A stretch of 64,000 bases of DNA from Chryseobacterium sp. KLBC 52 (GCF_003347605.1 NZ_QDFZ01000005.1:124001-188000), one strand, 5' to 3'. Shown: positions 36,258 to 46,490, numbered from the stretch's first letter. Made by a program: numbers and translations. Notes: generated by a model from the letters alone, not told the origin.

Positions 36258-37566
36258 CGAAGCCGTATACAATGTAATAGGCATAGGTATAGGTCCTTTC
36301 AATCTGGGACTTGCCGCATTATCTAATCCGATTTCGGAACTGAAAACCCTTTTCCTGGACCAGAGAGATGGTTTCGACTGGCATCCGGGACTGATGATTG
36401 ACCATGTAACCCTGCAGACCCCATTTTTATGCGACTGCGTTTCCATGGCTGATCCTACGAATCCTTTAAGTCTTTTGAATTATCTGAAAGAAACCGGAAG
36501 ACTGTATAAGTTTTTTATCAGAGAAGATTTTTTCATTCCGAGAAAAGAATACAACCGTTACTGCCAATGGGTAATTGAACAGCTTCCACAATGCCGTTTC
36601 TCTACTCAGGTAGTGGATATTACTTATGAAGAAGGTTTATATCATGTAACTACGATTCACACCAAAACCAAAGAAACTACGGTTTTCAAAACGGAAAGGT
36701 TGATTTTAGGAACAGGAACACAGCCTCATATTCCTTCTTTCATTCCGAAGGATGATTCCCGTGTTATTCACACCAGTTCTTATCTGTACAGAAAAGAAGA
36801 GCTTTTGTCTCGTGGTAAAAAAATAGCAATTATCGGTTCTGGCCAGAGTTCTGCAGAAGTTTTTTATGACCTTCTTCAAAACAGAAATGAAGAGACACAA
36901 CTGGGATGGTATTCCCGTCCGGACAGATTTTTCCCCATGGAATATTCTAAGTTGACGCTGGAGCTTACTTCACCTGATTATGTAGAGTATTTCTACAACA
37001 GAAGTGAGTCTGCAAGGAAAACCATTTTAAGCAAGCAGCAAGCTCAGTTTAAAGGAATCAATTATGATCTGATCAATGATATCTACGATTTTATTTATGA
37101 TCTGAATATCGACAATGCGGATCCTAATCTTAAAATTATTCCTAACAGCCAGTTGAATAGAGTAGACAACAGCAATCCGGATTTCATCAATCTTGAATTT
37201 ACCCAACTGGAACAGGAAGTACCTTATGATCAGGAAGCAGATTATCTGATTTTGGGAACAGGATACCGTTACCACGAACCTGCATTCTTAAAGAATATTC
37301 AGGATAGAATCAAGAGAGATTCCAGCGGATTGTTTGATGTTAACAGAAATTATTCAATAGACCACAACGGAGGGGAAATTTATGTGCTTCATGCTGAAGT
37401 ACACACTCACAGTTATATTTCTACTGATCTTGGAATGGCTGCATACCGTAATTCCTACATCATCAATGATATTCTGGGAAGAGAGCATTATAAAATTGAA
37501 AAGAAAATTGCTTTCCAGGATTTCGATGTGGAAAAATATGCTGATTTACCAACTGCCAAAATTTAA
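36250..37566 (+). CDS. Lysine/ornithine/diamine N-hydroxylase (IucD/DesB family)
   Basis: The 438-residue flavin monooxygenase has the FAD motif GIGIGPFNLGLAAL at residues 11-24 and the NADPH motif IIGSGQSSAE near 195. The family substrate region DWHPGLMIDHVTLQTPF follows the first domain. It makes the N-hydroxyl amine of the hydroxamate, probably on cadaverine given the upstream decarboxylase. It overlaps the fusion gene by 8 bp and is separated from the next synthetase gene by 7 bp. Confidence 0.92.
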   Translation: MTNEAVYNVIGIGIGPFNLGLAALSNPISELKTLFLDQRDGFDWHPGLMIDHVTLQTPFLCDCVSMADPTNPLSLLNYLKETGRLYKFFIREDFFIPRKEYNRYCQWVIEQLPQCRFSTQVVDITYEEGLYHVTTIHTKTKETTVFKTERLILGTGTQPHIPSFIPKDDSRVIHTSSYLYRKEELLSRGKKIAIIGSGQSSAEVFYDLLQNRNEETQLGWYSRPDRFFPMEYSKLTLELTSPDYVEYFYNRSESARKTILSKQQAQFKGINYDLINDIYDFIYDLNIDNADPNLKIIPNSQLNRVDNSNPDFINLEFTQLEQEVPYDQEADYLILGTGYRYHEPAFLKNIQDRIKRDSSGLFDVNRNYSIDHNGGEIYVLHAEVHTHSYISTDLGMAAYRNSYIINDILGREHYKIEKKIAFQDFDVEKYADLPTAKI

Positions 37567-37573
37567 TCAAAAA

Positions 37574-39385
37574 ATGAACACCAACTTAAAAAATACAATA
37601 AGCCAGGAAACCTGGAATCAGGCCAACAGAAATTTAATGGCTAAAACCATCGCAGAATTGATGCACGAAGAGCTTCTAAAGCCTGTGATAACCTTTGAAA
37701 ATAAAAACGGATATACTGTTTTTACCCTTGAAACCGGAGTTGAAAATATTGTCTACAGCTTCCGCGGACAGGAAAGAATGATGGATTACTGGCATATTGA
37801 TAAAGACAGTATTACAAAAACAGAAAACGGTGAAGATTTGTCTTCTGTAGATGTAGCGGCTTTCTTCCTGGAAATGCAGACTGTTTTTGATTTAGACCCT
37901 TATACCATTGCAAGATATACTGAAGAATTACTGCATACTTTGTATTGTGATGCTTTAATTTTATCAAGAGGAGTAATGTCTTCAAAAGACCTTGCGGATG
38001 CGGATTATCAAACGGTAGAGCACAATATGACCGGACATCCTTGGGTAATTGTGAACAAAAGCCGATTAGGTTTTTCTCCAAGAGATCTTAAAACATTTGC
38101 CCCTGAAGCCGATGAAAATTTAAAAGTAATCTGGCTGGCTTCTCATAAAAGCAGATCGTCATTCCAGTCTTTGGAACACATTAACAGAGACGAGTTTTAC
38201 CGTTCAGAAATAGGAGAGGATTTATATAATGATTTTCAGCAGCAGCTGTTGAACAAAAGAAAAGTTGTTGAAGATTATCATTTTATCCCGGTACATCCAT
38301 GGCAGTGGGAGCATAAGCTTCAGATTCATTTTGCCGGAGATATTGCTTCCGGACTTTTAATCCAATTGGGTGAGGGTAGTGATACGTACAGTCCGCAGCA
38401 GAGTATCCGTACTTTATTCAACGTAGATCATCCTAAAAAAAGATACCTGAAAACGGCTGTTTCTATTCTGAGCACGGGAAATATCAGAGGATTATCACCT
38501 AAACAGATGAAAATTGCTCCAGCTATTACAGATTGGGTAAAAGGCTTAATTAAAGACGATGCTTACCTTGAGAACAAAGAGACTATTTTCTTAGGAGAAG
38601 AAGCAGCAATCACCTATCTGCATCCACAATATGGAGCTATTGCGAGTGTACCTTATCAATATAATGAATTCCTTGGAGCATTATGGAGAGAAAGTGCTGA
38701 AAATTATCTGAAAGAAGACGAACAAATGGTAACTATGGCTTCTTTACTGTATGTAGATGAAAGTGGAGTTCCATTGGTTCAGGCATTTGCTGAAAAAGCA
38801 GGAGTGAGCATTAAAGAATGGATTGAAAGCTATCTTGATGCTTATCTTACCCCATTATTACACATTTATTACACCCATTCATTATGTGTAACACCACACG
38901 GAGAAAACATTATGGTTGTTTTGAAAAACGGAGTTCCGAAGAGAATCGTCATCAAAGACTTTGTGGATGATATTGTACTTACCACAGAAGCCAGAGAAAA
39001 GCTTCCTGCACACCTTGCGGACGGTTTGATCCAGTCTTCCAATAAAGAAAATATCCCATTGTTTATTTTGCTTGGAGTTTTTGATGCCTTCTTCAGATAC
39101 CTGTCGAATGCTTTGCATACCTATTCCAACTTTAATGAAGAAACATTCTGGGAATTGGTTCACAACTGTGTAGAAAATTATAAAGCTGAGAATACTCACC
39201 TTCAGGAAAGATACGAAAAGTATGACCTGTATGTGCCGGCATTCAAAAGATTCTATATCAACAGTCTGCGTCTGAAAAATAACGGTTACAGTGAGAATAA
39301 AGCATTTGCTATTCCGAGAAAAGACGGAGCACTGCCAAATCCGCTGTATCAGATTGCCAATAAAAATTCAGTAGCAGCAGTATGA
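37574..39385 (+). CDS. NIS siderophore synthetase, IucA/IucC family (DesD/IucC-like)
   Basis: The 603-residue synthetase has HPWQWEHK near residues 238-245 and the QSIRTLFNVDHP ATP-binding segment. The catalytic HGENIMVV region is near 438. The frame is open further upstream (to 37382, inside iucD), but ATG 37574, 7 bp after the iucD stop, gives the family N-terminus. It is the second NIS synthetase of the locus, so the product needs two condensations or a ring closure. It overlaps the MATE gene by 4 bp. Confidence 0.92.
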   Translation: MNTNLKNTISQETWNQANRNLMAKTIAELMHEELLKPVITFENKNGYTVFTLETGVENIVYSFRGQERMMDYWHIDKDSITKTENGEDLSSVDVAAFFLEMQTVFDLDPYTIARYTEELLHTLYCDALILSRGVMSSKDLADADYQTVEHNMTGHPWVIVNKSRLGFSPRDLKTFAPEADENLKVIWLASHKSRSSFQSLEHINRDEFYRSEIGEDLYNDFQQQLLNKRKVVEDYHFIPVHPWQWEHKLQIHFAGDIASGLLIQLGEGSDTYSPQQSIRTLFNVDHPKKRYLKTAVSILSTGNIRGLSPKQMKIAPAITDWVKGLIKDDAYLENKETIFLGEEAAITYLHPQYGAIASVPYQYNEFLGALWRESAENYLKEDEQMVTMASLLYVDESGVPLVQAFAEKAGVSIKEWIESYLDAYLTPLLHIYYTHSLCVTPHGENIMVVLKNGVPKRIVIKDFVDDIVLTTEAREKLPAHLADGLIQSSNKENIPLFILLGVFDAFFRYLSNALHTYSNFNEETFWELVHNCVENYKAENTHLQERYEKYDLYVPAFKRFYINSLRLKNNGYSENKAFAIPRKDGALPNPLYQIANKNSVAAV

Positions 39386-40785
39386 GGAAATTCCTGCATA
39401 TACTAAAAGAAGGAGCGGTTTTTACGTATGGAGCCATAGCCGGAAAGAAAGTTGAACTGACTTCCGGAAGTATAAACCGTTCCATCTTTAGTCTTGCCAT
39501 TCCTATGGTGATGGAACTTGTCATGGAATCTGTTTTTGTAAGTGTCAATTTATTGATTATTGCAAAATTAGGCGACAAGGTTCTTGGGCTTGTGGGAATT
39601 ACCGATAACTACATCAACTTTGCTTATGCCATTGCAGTAGGTTTGGGAATTGCAGCAGCAACCCTTACCGCCAGAAGAGCGGGCGAAAAAGATAAAGAAG
39701 GAATGGGCAGAACAGCCCAATACATTATCTTGCTGGCTCTGTTTTTTGCAGTGCTTATTGGCGGTGTTTCCTGCTTTTTCGCATCAGAAATTGTTGGTTT
39801 TCTGGGAATCAATGCCAGTACGGTAACCGAAGGCGTTTCTTTCTCAAGACTGGTCTTCCTGAGTATCGGGCTTGTGATTCTCCGCCTGTCTGTGAATGGA
39901 CTTTTCAGAGGGGCTGGTGATGCCGATATTGCTATGAAATCACTTTGGATCTGCCATATTTCCAATATCATCTTTGCGGTGATCCTTGTTTTCGGATTAG
40001 GATTTATTCCTGCTTTTGGATTGATGGGATTGGCTTATGCTACGGTTTTATCAAGGCTTTTAGGAGTTTTATACCAGGCTTTTGTATTTGCCGCAGGAAA
40101 AACCAGCATCAGCATCAGAGTTCCTTTACAGCTTGATATTCCTTTGCTGCAAAAGATTCTGAAACTCGCCTTTGGAGGATTGGTTCAGTATATCATTCCA
40201 ACATCCAGCTGGCTGATTATGGTGAAGATTATCTCCACTTTCGGAACCACAGCGCTTGCAGGATATATTATTGCCCAGCGTATTGCTTCCGTAGCTACGA
40301 TGCCTGCCTGGGGAATAGGAAATGCTGCCGGAGTTCTTACAGGACAGAACTTAGGTGCCGGAGAACCGGAACGTGCTGAAAAAACAGTCTGGAGAGCCGG
40401 AACAATCAACATGACGTATCTGGTACTTGTAGCCTTATTCTGGCAGATTGCAGCGGAATATGTGGTGAAATTCTTCACTACAGAACCGGAAGTTGCCAGA
40501 TATGCGGTTCAATACATCCATGTAGTATCTATGGCTTATCTGCTTTTAGGATTCACTATGGTGATCAGCCGTGCTCTGAATGCGGCCGGAAATATATTAC
40601 AGGTTACGTTGCTGTACCTCGTCATGTTTTATGTGATTCAGCTTCCGCTGGCTTATCTCTTAGGAGTAAGATTTCAGTGGGAACTGAGAGGAATATTTAC
40701 TGCCATTGTTTCTTCGGAAATAGTTTTGGCTGTGCTATTCCTCATGATTTTTAAAAATGGAAAATGGAAAACTATAAAAATTTAA
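39382..40785 (+). CDS. MATE family efflux transporter, probable siderophore exporter
   Basis: This 467-residue, 12-helix multidrug and toxin extrusion protein has the duplicated six-helix plan (first half around MVMELVMESVFVSVN, second around LKLAFGGLVQYIIP and WGIGNAAGVLTGQNLG). ATG overlaps the synthetase stop (ATGA). Its position inside the operon argues for export of the finished siderophore or an intermediate. Confidence 0.9.
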   Translation: MRKFLHILKEGAVFTYGAIAGKKVELTSGSINRSIFSLAIPMVMELVMESVFVSVNLLIIAKLGDKVLGLVGITDNYINFAYAIAVGLGIAAATLTARRAGEKDKEGMGRTAQYIILLALFFAVLIGGVSCFFASEIVGFLGINASTVTEGVSFSRLVFLSIGLVILRLSVNGLFRGAGDADIAMKSLWICHISNIIFAVILVFGLGFIPAFGLMGLAYATVLSRLLGVLYQAFVFAAGKTSISIRVPLQLDIPLLQKILKLAFGGLVQYIIPTSSWLIMVKIISTFGTTALAGYIIAQRIASVATMPAWGIGNAAGVLTGQNLGAGEPERAEKTVWRAGTINMTYLVLVALFWQIAAEYVVKFFTTEPEVARYAVQYIHVVSMAYLLLGFTMVISRALNAAGNILQVTLLYLVMFYVIQLPLAYLLGVRFQWELRGIFTAIVSSEIVLAVLFLMIFKNGKWKTIKI

Positions 40786-40786
40786 A

Positions 40787-41032
40787 ATGAACACTACAGA
40801 AGAATTTTATGAAATTATCGCCTCTGCCATCGCCATAAAGAAAGAATTGGTAGATGAAAAACTAACGTATCAGGAAATCCCGGAATGGGATTCTATGTCT
40901 CATCTTCTTATCGTAGAAGCACTTGAGCAGTTTTATCAGATCAAGTTTGATTTTAACGATATTCTGGAGATGGGAACCGTCGGAAAGATTCGCGAAAAAA
41001 TGAAAAAATACGATGTATTCGTAGAAAACTAA
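40787..41032 (+). CDS. Acyl carrier protein
   Basis: The 81-residue carrier protein has the phosphopantetheine site EWDSMSHL (Ser36) and the four-helix spacing of ACP/PCP domains. It starts 1 bp after the MATE stop and ends 4 bp before an acyl-activating gene, so the two work as a pair. An ACP is not part of standard aerobactin or desferrioxamine loci. It probably carries the acyl group that the GNAT domain puts on the hydroxylamine. Confidence 0.9.
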   Translation: MNTTEEFYEIIASAIAIKKELVDEKLTYQEIPEWDSMSHLLIVEALEQFYQIKFDFNDILEMGTVGKIREKMKKYDVFVEN

Positions 41033-41036
41033 GCAT

Positions 41037-42425
41037 ATGAAAATTTTAGAAAATGTAATTGCTAATAAGAACTTAAGGTTTACAGATGCTTCCACCGGTA
41101 CAACAATACCGGTGGGAACACTGTACCGGTCTTTAGGCTTAAACCCGGTAGAAAAAGGGCTGCTCTTTTTATACAATGACAATCAGCTGTCCAGTATTGA
41201 AGTGCTGCTCAATTTTTACGGAACAGCACATACCATTGCGGTACTAGGGCAGAAACTGCATGAGGAATTCAAAGAACGTATTGAGGCAGAATACCGTCCG
41301 AAATACATCTTTGATCCGCAAAGAGAAGTCATTGAAGGATATACTCTGAAAGCATTCTCAGACAACATCAACATCTTCGCAAAGGATGATTATAAGAGTG
41401 AAGTTACCATTCATCCTGACATTAAAATCCTTTTGAGTACGTCCGGAACAACTGGTGTTCCGAAACTTGTTAAATTATCTGATGAAAGCCTTTATCAGAA
41501 CGCATTGAGCATCCTTCAGTACATGCCGGTTCAGGGAACGGATGTAGTTCCTTTAAACGTTCCGATCAATTTTGTGTATGGATTCTCTATTTTTACCACC
41601 AACTGTATGCGTGCCGGAAGAATCGTGTGTACAGATAAAGACATTATGCAAAAAGCATTCTGGGACGAAATGGAGGAGTACGGCTACAGTACTTTGGGCG
41701 GTGTTCCTTTTCTTTATGAAAACCTGAACAGAATAGGATTCTTCAGAAAAGATTCTCCAAGTCTGAGATATTTTACCCATACCGGAGGAGTAATCAACGC
41801 TGAGCTGAGAAAAACGATTTTCTCTTATTGCCACGAGTTTAAGAAAGATTTTTTTGCACAATACGGACAAACGGAAGCAGGAGGCAGAATGGCTTACCTA
41901 ACCACAGAAGGATTGCTGGAAGAAGAAACATCAATCGGAAATGTGGTAGAAAGAGGAAGCTTCAAAATTGATCCTGAAACGGACGAATTGCTTTTTTCTC
42001 ATGTCAGTATTTTCGGAGGGTATGCCAATAAACTGGAAGATCTTGCTATGTATGAGCAGCCTTCTGTACTGCATACCGGAGATACCGCCAGAAAAGGTGA
42101 AAACGGAATTTATTATATCACAGGAAGAATAAAACGTATTATGAAGCTTTTCGGAATACGTCTTAATCTGGATGAGGTAGAATTTATTCTTAAAAATGAA
42201 ATGCAGGGCAATACTTTCGTCTGTCTGAATGCCAATGATAAAAAAATCGTGGTATTGTATGACAATCCGGAAATAGATCCTCAGATCATCACCGAAACCA
42301 TTAAAAATAAACTGCGTATTAACCCCCAATATGTACGCACAGAACGTATAGAATCATTCCCATTATCACAAAACGGTAAAATAAACTATCCCCTGTTACA
42401 AAACTTACAGCATGAAAACATCTAA
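41037..42425 (+). CDS. ANL superfamily acyl-activating enzyme (AMP-binding, loads the ACP)
   Basis: The 462-residue adenylate-forming enzyme has the P-loop STSGTTGVPK at 133-142 and FAQYGQTEAG for motif A5. TGDTARKG follows, then the hinge GRIKRIMKLFGIRLN, and the C-terminal catalytic lysine is in QNGKINY. It would activate a carboxylic acid and load it on the adjacent ACP. The acid cannot be named; fatty, dicarboxylic or aromatic acids are all possible. It overlaps the receptor gene by 14 bp. Confidence 0.87.
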   Translation: MKILENVIANKNLRFTDASTGTTIPVGTLYRSLGLNPVEKGLLFLYNDNQLSSIEVLLNFYGTAHTIAVLGQKLHEEFKERIEAEYRPKYIFDPQREVIEGYTLKAFSDNINIFAKDDYKSEVTIHPDIKILLSTSGTTGVPKLVKLSDESLYQNALSILQYMPVQGTDVVPLNVPINFVYGFSIFTTNCMRAGRIVCTDKDIMQKAFWDEMEEYGYSTLGGVPFLYENLNRIGFFRKDSPSLRYFTHTGGVINAELRKTIFSYCHEFKKDFFAQYGQTEAGGRMAYLTTEGLLEEETSIGNVVERGSFKIDPETDELLFSHVSIFGGYANKLEDLAMYEQPSVLHTGDTARKGENGIYYITGRIKRIMKLFGIRLNLDEVEFILKNEMQGNTFVCLNANDKKIVVLYDNPEIDPQIITETIKNKLRINPQYVRTERIESFPLSQNGKINYPLLQNLQHENI

Positions 42426-44880
42426 AACCCTTATATTACTTCTTGGTCTTGCTTTATCTTCAAATTCGCTTTCTGCACAACAGGGCGACAGAATTCATGG
42501 CAAAATCATGCTGTCTGAAAAAGCACCGGTAAAAAATGCTATTTTAAGACTTGTCAACACGTCTTATCAGGCAAAAACCAATAATTTAGGAGAATATTAC
42601 TTTGAAAATGTGCCACCTGGAGAATATACGCTTCAGGTGGTTTTAAATGACATCGAACTGATGAGGGAACCCATCCACATTCAGAAAGATGTCTATGAAA
42701 TCCCTGCGATCTACGCTCCTTTACACAACAATGTGATTGAAGGAATTACCGTATATGCAGTGAGCAGAAATAAATTTTTGGATAAAGACAGTACTTCAGT
42801 GGCTAAAATGCCTTTGAAAGTGCTTGAAAATCCACAGGCTTACACCAGCATCAACCAGCAGATCATGAAGGAACAGCTTACTTACGATATTTCGGAAGTA
42901 TTGAAAAACGTTCCGGGTATGGTAAAAATGCAAGGTAGCCCGGGAAGAGGTTCCGGAGACGGAAGTTTCTACTATAGCCTTAGAGGTTTCCCTACCAAAG
43001 TATCGATGGTAGATGGAGTGCCTGCAACCACCAACGGAGAAATAGATCCTGCCGATCTTGAGCGTCTTGAAGTGATCAAAGGACCTTCAGGAACATTGTA
43101 CGGAGGTGCTGTAACTTCTTTTGGAGGTTTGATTAACGCTGTAACCAAAAAACCGAAAGATTATTTCGGGGGTGAAGCTTCTTATCTGATGGGAAGCTAT
43201 AATCTGAACCGTGTAACCGCTGATGTTTACGGTCCGATCACAGAATCCAGAAATATGTTATTCCGTTTGAATGCCGCTTATCAGTATCAGAACGGATTCA
43301 GAGATTCTGAATTCAGGAAATCATTCTTTGTGGCACCTACTGTAAGCTATCAGGTTAATGAAAGGTTGAAATTTAACTTAGGAGCTCAGATCTATAATTA
43401 TGAAGGAACAAACACTCCGATTATTTTTCTGGCCAGAACAAGACCTTATGTTGCTCATACACCAGATGAACTTGGATTCGACTGGAAAAGATCTTACTCC
43501 AACAATGATATGACTTTAAAAGCTCCGTCTATCAATGTAAAAGCAGAGGCCAATTACAAAATTTCGGATCAATGGACTTCGCAAACGTTGCTTTCAAGAA
43601 ACTTCAGAAAAACAGAAGGGTTATATCAATATCAGTTTATCAGAGGGACAACCAGTGATGCTCTGCTGGAACGTAACGTACAGTGGCAGAACTCGGAAGC
43701 TTCTTCTACAAGTGTTCAGCAGAACTTCAACGGAGAATTTAATATCGGAAAAATTAAAAATAAAGTGTTGATCGGATTAGATTATTTAAATCAATCGATC
43801 AACAATAATCATTCTCCGATTGTAGTATATGATTATATTGATGGGACAAATCCTACGGGGCCGGTAGTGGCACCTGTAACCGGAGTTTATGGTAACATAT
43901 CCAGAGATCTGGCACTTCAGAAAATTCAGACTGCAACTCAGGCTGCTATTGTGGCAGGTAAAACACCTTTGGTGAGAAATAATTCTGCATCCAACCTTTA
44001 TGGAGCCTATATTTCAAACGTCACTTATATTACAGACCGTTTGATTACGCTTTTAAGCTTACGTATGGATCATTATGAAAGTAAAGGACAGCTTAACCTT
44101 AATGATAACAAGCGTACGGGTGATTTTAACCAGACTGCATGGTCTCCAAAAGTGGGAATCGTTTACCAGATCCTTAAAGATCAGTTATCTGCTTATGGTA
44201 ACTATATGAATGGTTTCAGCTATACAGCACCTGTTGTGCAGCAGCTTCCGGACATTAGCGGGGAAATGAAGCCTCAGATGGCTAATCAATGGGAAGTAGG
44301 ATTAAAAGGAAATCTTTGGAGAAATAAAATTAATTTCACCGTTGGATACTACGATATTCTTGTGGATAATATCCAGAGAGGAAGTGGCGTAATCCGTGAC
44401 GGAAAAGAATATAATATTGTTGTTCAGGATGGAACACAGAGAAGTAAAGGAATTGAGATTGAAACCATCATGAATCCTGTTCAGGGATTAAACATTATGG
44501 CCGGATATTCCTATAACCACAGCAGATTTGAAAAAGCAGATGCAGATGTAGAAGGACGTCGTCCTGAGTCTGCAGGTCCTGCGAATGTATTCAATTCATG
44601 GATAAGTTATATTCTTCCGATCAAAGGACTACAGGGACTTGGAGTTGGTTTCGGGGTAAACCGTGTCGGAAAACAGATTACCGGAAATAAAGTGAGAACC
44701 GGACAGTTTATATTTCCTGCCTACACCTTGATCAATGCTTCTATCTCCCTTGAAAAAGAAAGATACAGATTAGGATTTAAAATGAATAATCTGGGCAATG
44801 CACAATATTTTGCAGGACAGGGAGTGGTAGTCGCTCAGATGCCTCGTAATTTTGTCGCTGAGGTAAGCTTTAAATTTTAA
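42412..44880 (+). CDS. TonB-dependent siderophore receptor with N-terminal carboxypeptidase-regulatory-like domain
   Basis: The 822-residue outer-membrane receptor has a signal peptide of about 23 residues ending SLSAQ. A CarboxypepD_reg-like domain covers 28-105 (NLGEYYFENVPPGEYTLQV). The plug (ISEVLKNVPGMVK, SLRGFPTKVSMVDG, LERLEVIKGPSG) precedes a beta-barrel ending in VSFKF with terminal phenylalanine. It imports the ferric siderophore. It overlaps the ANL gene and precedes the PepSY gene by 2 bp. Confidence 0.93.
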   Translation: MKTSKTLILLLGLALSSNSLSAQQGDRIHGKIMLSEKAPVKNAILRLVNTSYQAKTNNLGEYYFENVPPGEYTLQVVLNDIELMREPIHIQKDVYEIPAIYAPLHNNVIEGITVYAVSRNKFLDKDSTSVAKMPLKVLENPQAYTSINQQIMKEQLTYDISEVLKNVPGMVKMQGSPGRGSGDGSFYYSLRGFPTKVSMVDGVPATTNGEIDPADLERLEVIKGPSGTLYGGAVTSFGGLINAVTKKPKDYFGGEASYLMGSYNLNRVTADVYGPITESRNMLFRLNAAYQYQNGFRDSEFRKSFFVAPTVSYQVNERLKFNLGAQIYNYEGTNTPIIFLARTRPYVAHTPDELGFDWKRSYSNNDMTLKAPSINVKAEANYKISDQWTSQTLLSRNFRKTEGLYQYQFIRGTTSDALLERNVQWQNSEASSTSVQQNFNGEFNIGKIKNKVLIGLDYLNQSINNNHSPIVVYDYIDGTNPTGPVVAPVTGVYGNISRDLALQKIQTATQAAIVAGKTPLVRNNSASNLYGAYISNVTYITDRLITLLSLRMDHYESKGQLNLNDNKRTGDFNQTAWSPKVGIVYQILKDQLSAYGNYMNGFSYTAPVVQQLPDISGEMKPQMANQWEVGLKGNLWRNKINFTVGYYDILVDNIQRGSGVIRDGKEYNIVVQDGTQRSKGIEIETIMNPVQGLNIMAGYSYNHSRFEKADADVEGRRPESAGPANVFNSWISYILPIKGLQGLGVGFGVNRVGKQITGNKVRTGQFIFPAYTLINASISLEKERYRLGFKMNNLGNAQYFAGQGVVVAQMPRNFVAEVSFKF

Positions 44881-44882
44881 GG

Positions 44883-46070
44883 ATGAAATTAAAGTTGAGA
44901 AAAATTGCATATCAGTTACATCTATGGCTCGGACTAACGTCCGGGCTTATAGTTGTTATCATGGCCGCTACAGGATGTATCCTGGCTTTTGAAGAAGAAT
45001 TAAAACATATTGTTCACCCCAACCGACATTACGTTGAAAATATCGGAAGAAACAAGCTTTCACTGTCTGAACTTACGGAAAAAGCAGAAAAAGTACTTCC
45101 TGAAGGTTTAAAGGTCAAAAGGGTAGTCATGCCTTCTGATCCCTCACGAACCTATGTATTCCGTACCTTAAAAATGGATAACGAAGCATGGACGTATTGG
45201 GGAACTTATCTTTATTATTATCGGATTTATATAGATCCTTACACCGGAAAAGTGCAGGAAGTAGAAGACGCCAAAAAGGACTTCTTTGAAATTGTACTGG
45301 ATCTTCACAGAAGACTTCTGCTGGGGGAGAAAATCGGAAAAACGATTACCGGTTATTCCACATTGATATTTGCCGTGATTCTTCTATCGGGCCTTGTGAT
45401 ATGGTATCCCCGAAAAATGAGTAAAGCCATGCTCAAAGGTATGTTCTTCATTAAAACGTCAGCCAATTGGAAAAGGATTAACTATGATGCTCATAATGTA
45501 TTGGGATTCTACGCCATCATTCCTTTACTTTTAATCTCTTATTCTGCATTGATATGGAGCTTTGAAGATGTAGATCAATGGGTAAAGAATACATTGAACG
45601 GAAATACGCCCACAGAAAAGAAAGCAAAAAGTATAATCCCTTCCGAAGAATTTTCAAACCGGAAAAATATCCTCAATCTGATTGGAAATACTATGGAAAA
45701 AGGATTGAAAGACAAGAAATCAGCCCTTGTCAATTTTCCAAGATCGGAAGAAGGAACGTATTATGCTGAGCTGACTTATGACGGCAGGCAATACAGAAAT
45801 GAACATTTTAATTTTGATCAATATTCAGGAGATATTTTAAAATCTCAATCGTATAAAAATAAAAATATCGGATATGGAACCGCATTAAGAGACAGAAATT
45901 ATGATCTTCACACCGGAAGCATCCTGGGACTAACCACCAGAATGATCTATTTTCTGGCTGCTATTATCGCACTTTCACTCCCGATTACCGGTTTTATTAT
46001 CTATTTGAATAAGAAAAAGAAGAAACCAAAACATAAGAAAAACAAAGTGGTTTTTCCTTCTCATCATTAA
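44883..46070 (+). CDS. PepSY-associated membrane protein, probable ferric-siderophore reductase
   Basis: The 395-residue inner-membrane protein has PepSY_TM architecture. A first helix HLWLGLTSGLIVVIMAATG spans residues 13-31, and further helices lie near 155-175, 207-225 and 342-364. Two PepSY repeats lie in the periplasm, and conserved histidines line the helices. Such proteins next to TonB receptors are linked to reductive iron release. It is the last gene of the siderophore operon. The tail is strongly basic. Confidence 0.88.
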   Translation: MKLKLRKIAYQLHLWLGLTSGLIVVIMAATGCILAFEEELKHIVHPNRHYVENIGRNKLSLSELTEKAEKVLPEGLKVKRVVMPSDPSRTYVFRTLKMDNEAWTYWGTYLYYYRIYIDPYTGKVQEVEDAKKDFFEIVLDLHRRLLLGEKIGKTITGYSTLIFAVILLSGLVIWYPRKMSKAMLKGMFFIKTSANWKRINYDAHNVLGFYAIIPLLLISYSALIWSFEDVDQWVKNTLNGNTPTEKKAKSIIPSEEFSNRKNILNLIGNTMEKGLKDKKSALVNFPRSEEGTYYAELTYDGRQYRNEHFNFDQYSGDILKSQSYKNKNIGYGTALRDRNYDLHTGSILGLTTRMIYFLAAIIALSLPITGFIIYLNKKKKKPKHKKNKVVFPSHH

Positions 46071-46096
46071 TAAAGAGAAGAGGTTATTTCAAAAGT

Positions 46097-46173
46097 GTCA
46101 TTCTGAGCGAAATGAAATGTAGTGAAGAATCTCATAAAAGATATTATTGAGATTCTTCCTTCGTCAGAATGAC
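46097..46173. repeat. GTCATTCTGAGCGAA-type inverted repeat
   Basis: GTCATTCTGAGCGAA at the left and TTCGTCAGAATGAC at the right enclose GAAGAATCTCA...TGAGATTCTTC, a long imperfect hairpin just after the siderophore operon. It may also act as its terminator. Confidence 0.65.
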
Positions 46174-46239
46174 AAAAGTCAAATCATTTGACCTTTGACA
46201 TAGCTTTTTCTTCTTTCAAAAGTAAAATATAAAGTATCA

Positions 46240-46490
46240 AATTTTATCGCAGATAAAATCCTCGCGCCTTAAAAACAAAACGTTATCATCTAACTTGCGT
46301 CTTTGCGTTCAAAAAATTAAATAATCTTTTTTTTGGAAAATCGCAAAGGCGCAATTTTTTAATCTCTTAGTACTTTTTTTTAAGACACAGGAACATTTCG
46401 ACTTCGCACCATATTAGATATAATTTTTCACAAACTTTATTGGTATCTATGAAAAATCTGCAGAATCTCCTAAATCTGCGAGAGATGTAA
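46240..46490. repeat. Dispersed repeat block after the siderophore operon
   Basis: It contains ATTTTATC-GCA-GATAAAAT (46241-46259), GCGCCTTAAAA, TTGCGTCTTTGCGTTC, AATCGCAAAGGCGCAA and AATCTGCGAGAGATG, the same words as at 13260-13432 and 51515-51690. No gene is seen in this 420-bp gap. Confidence 0.6.

Noticed and set aside
37382..37573. 64-codon N-terminal extension of the second NIS synthetase
   Set aside because: It lies entirely inside the N-hydroxylase gene; the ATG at 37574 gives the family N-terminus.
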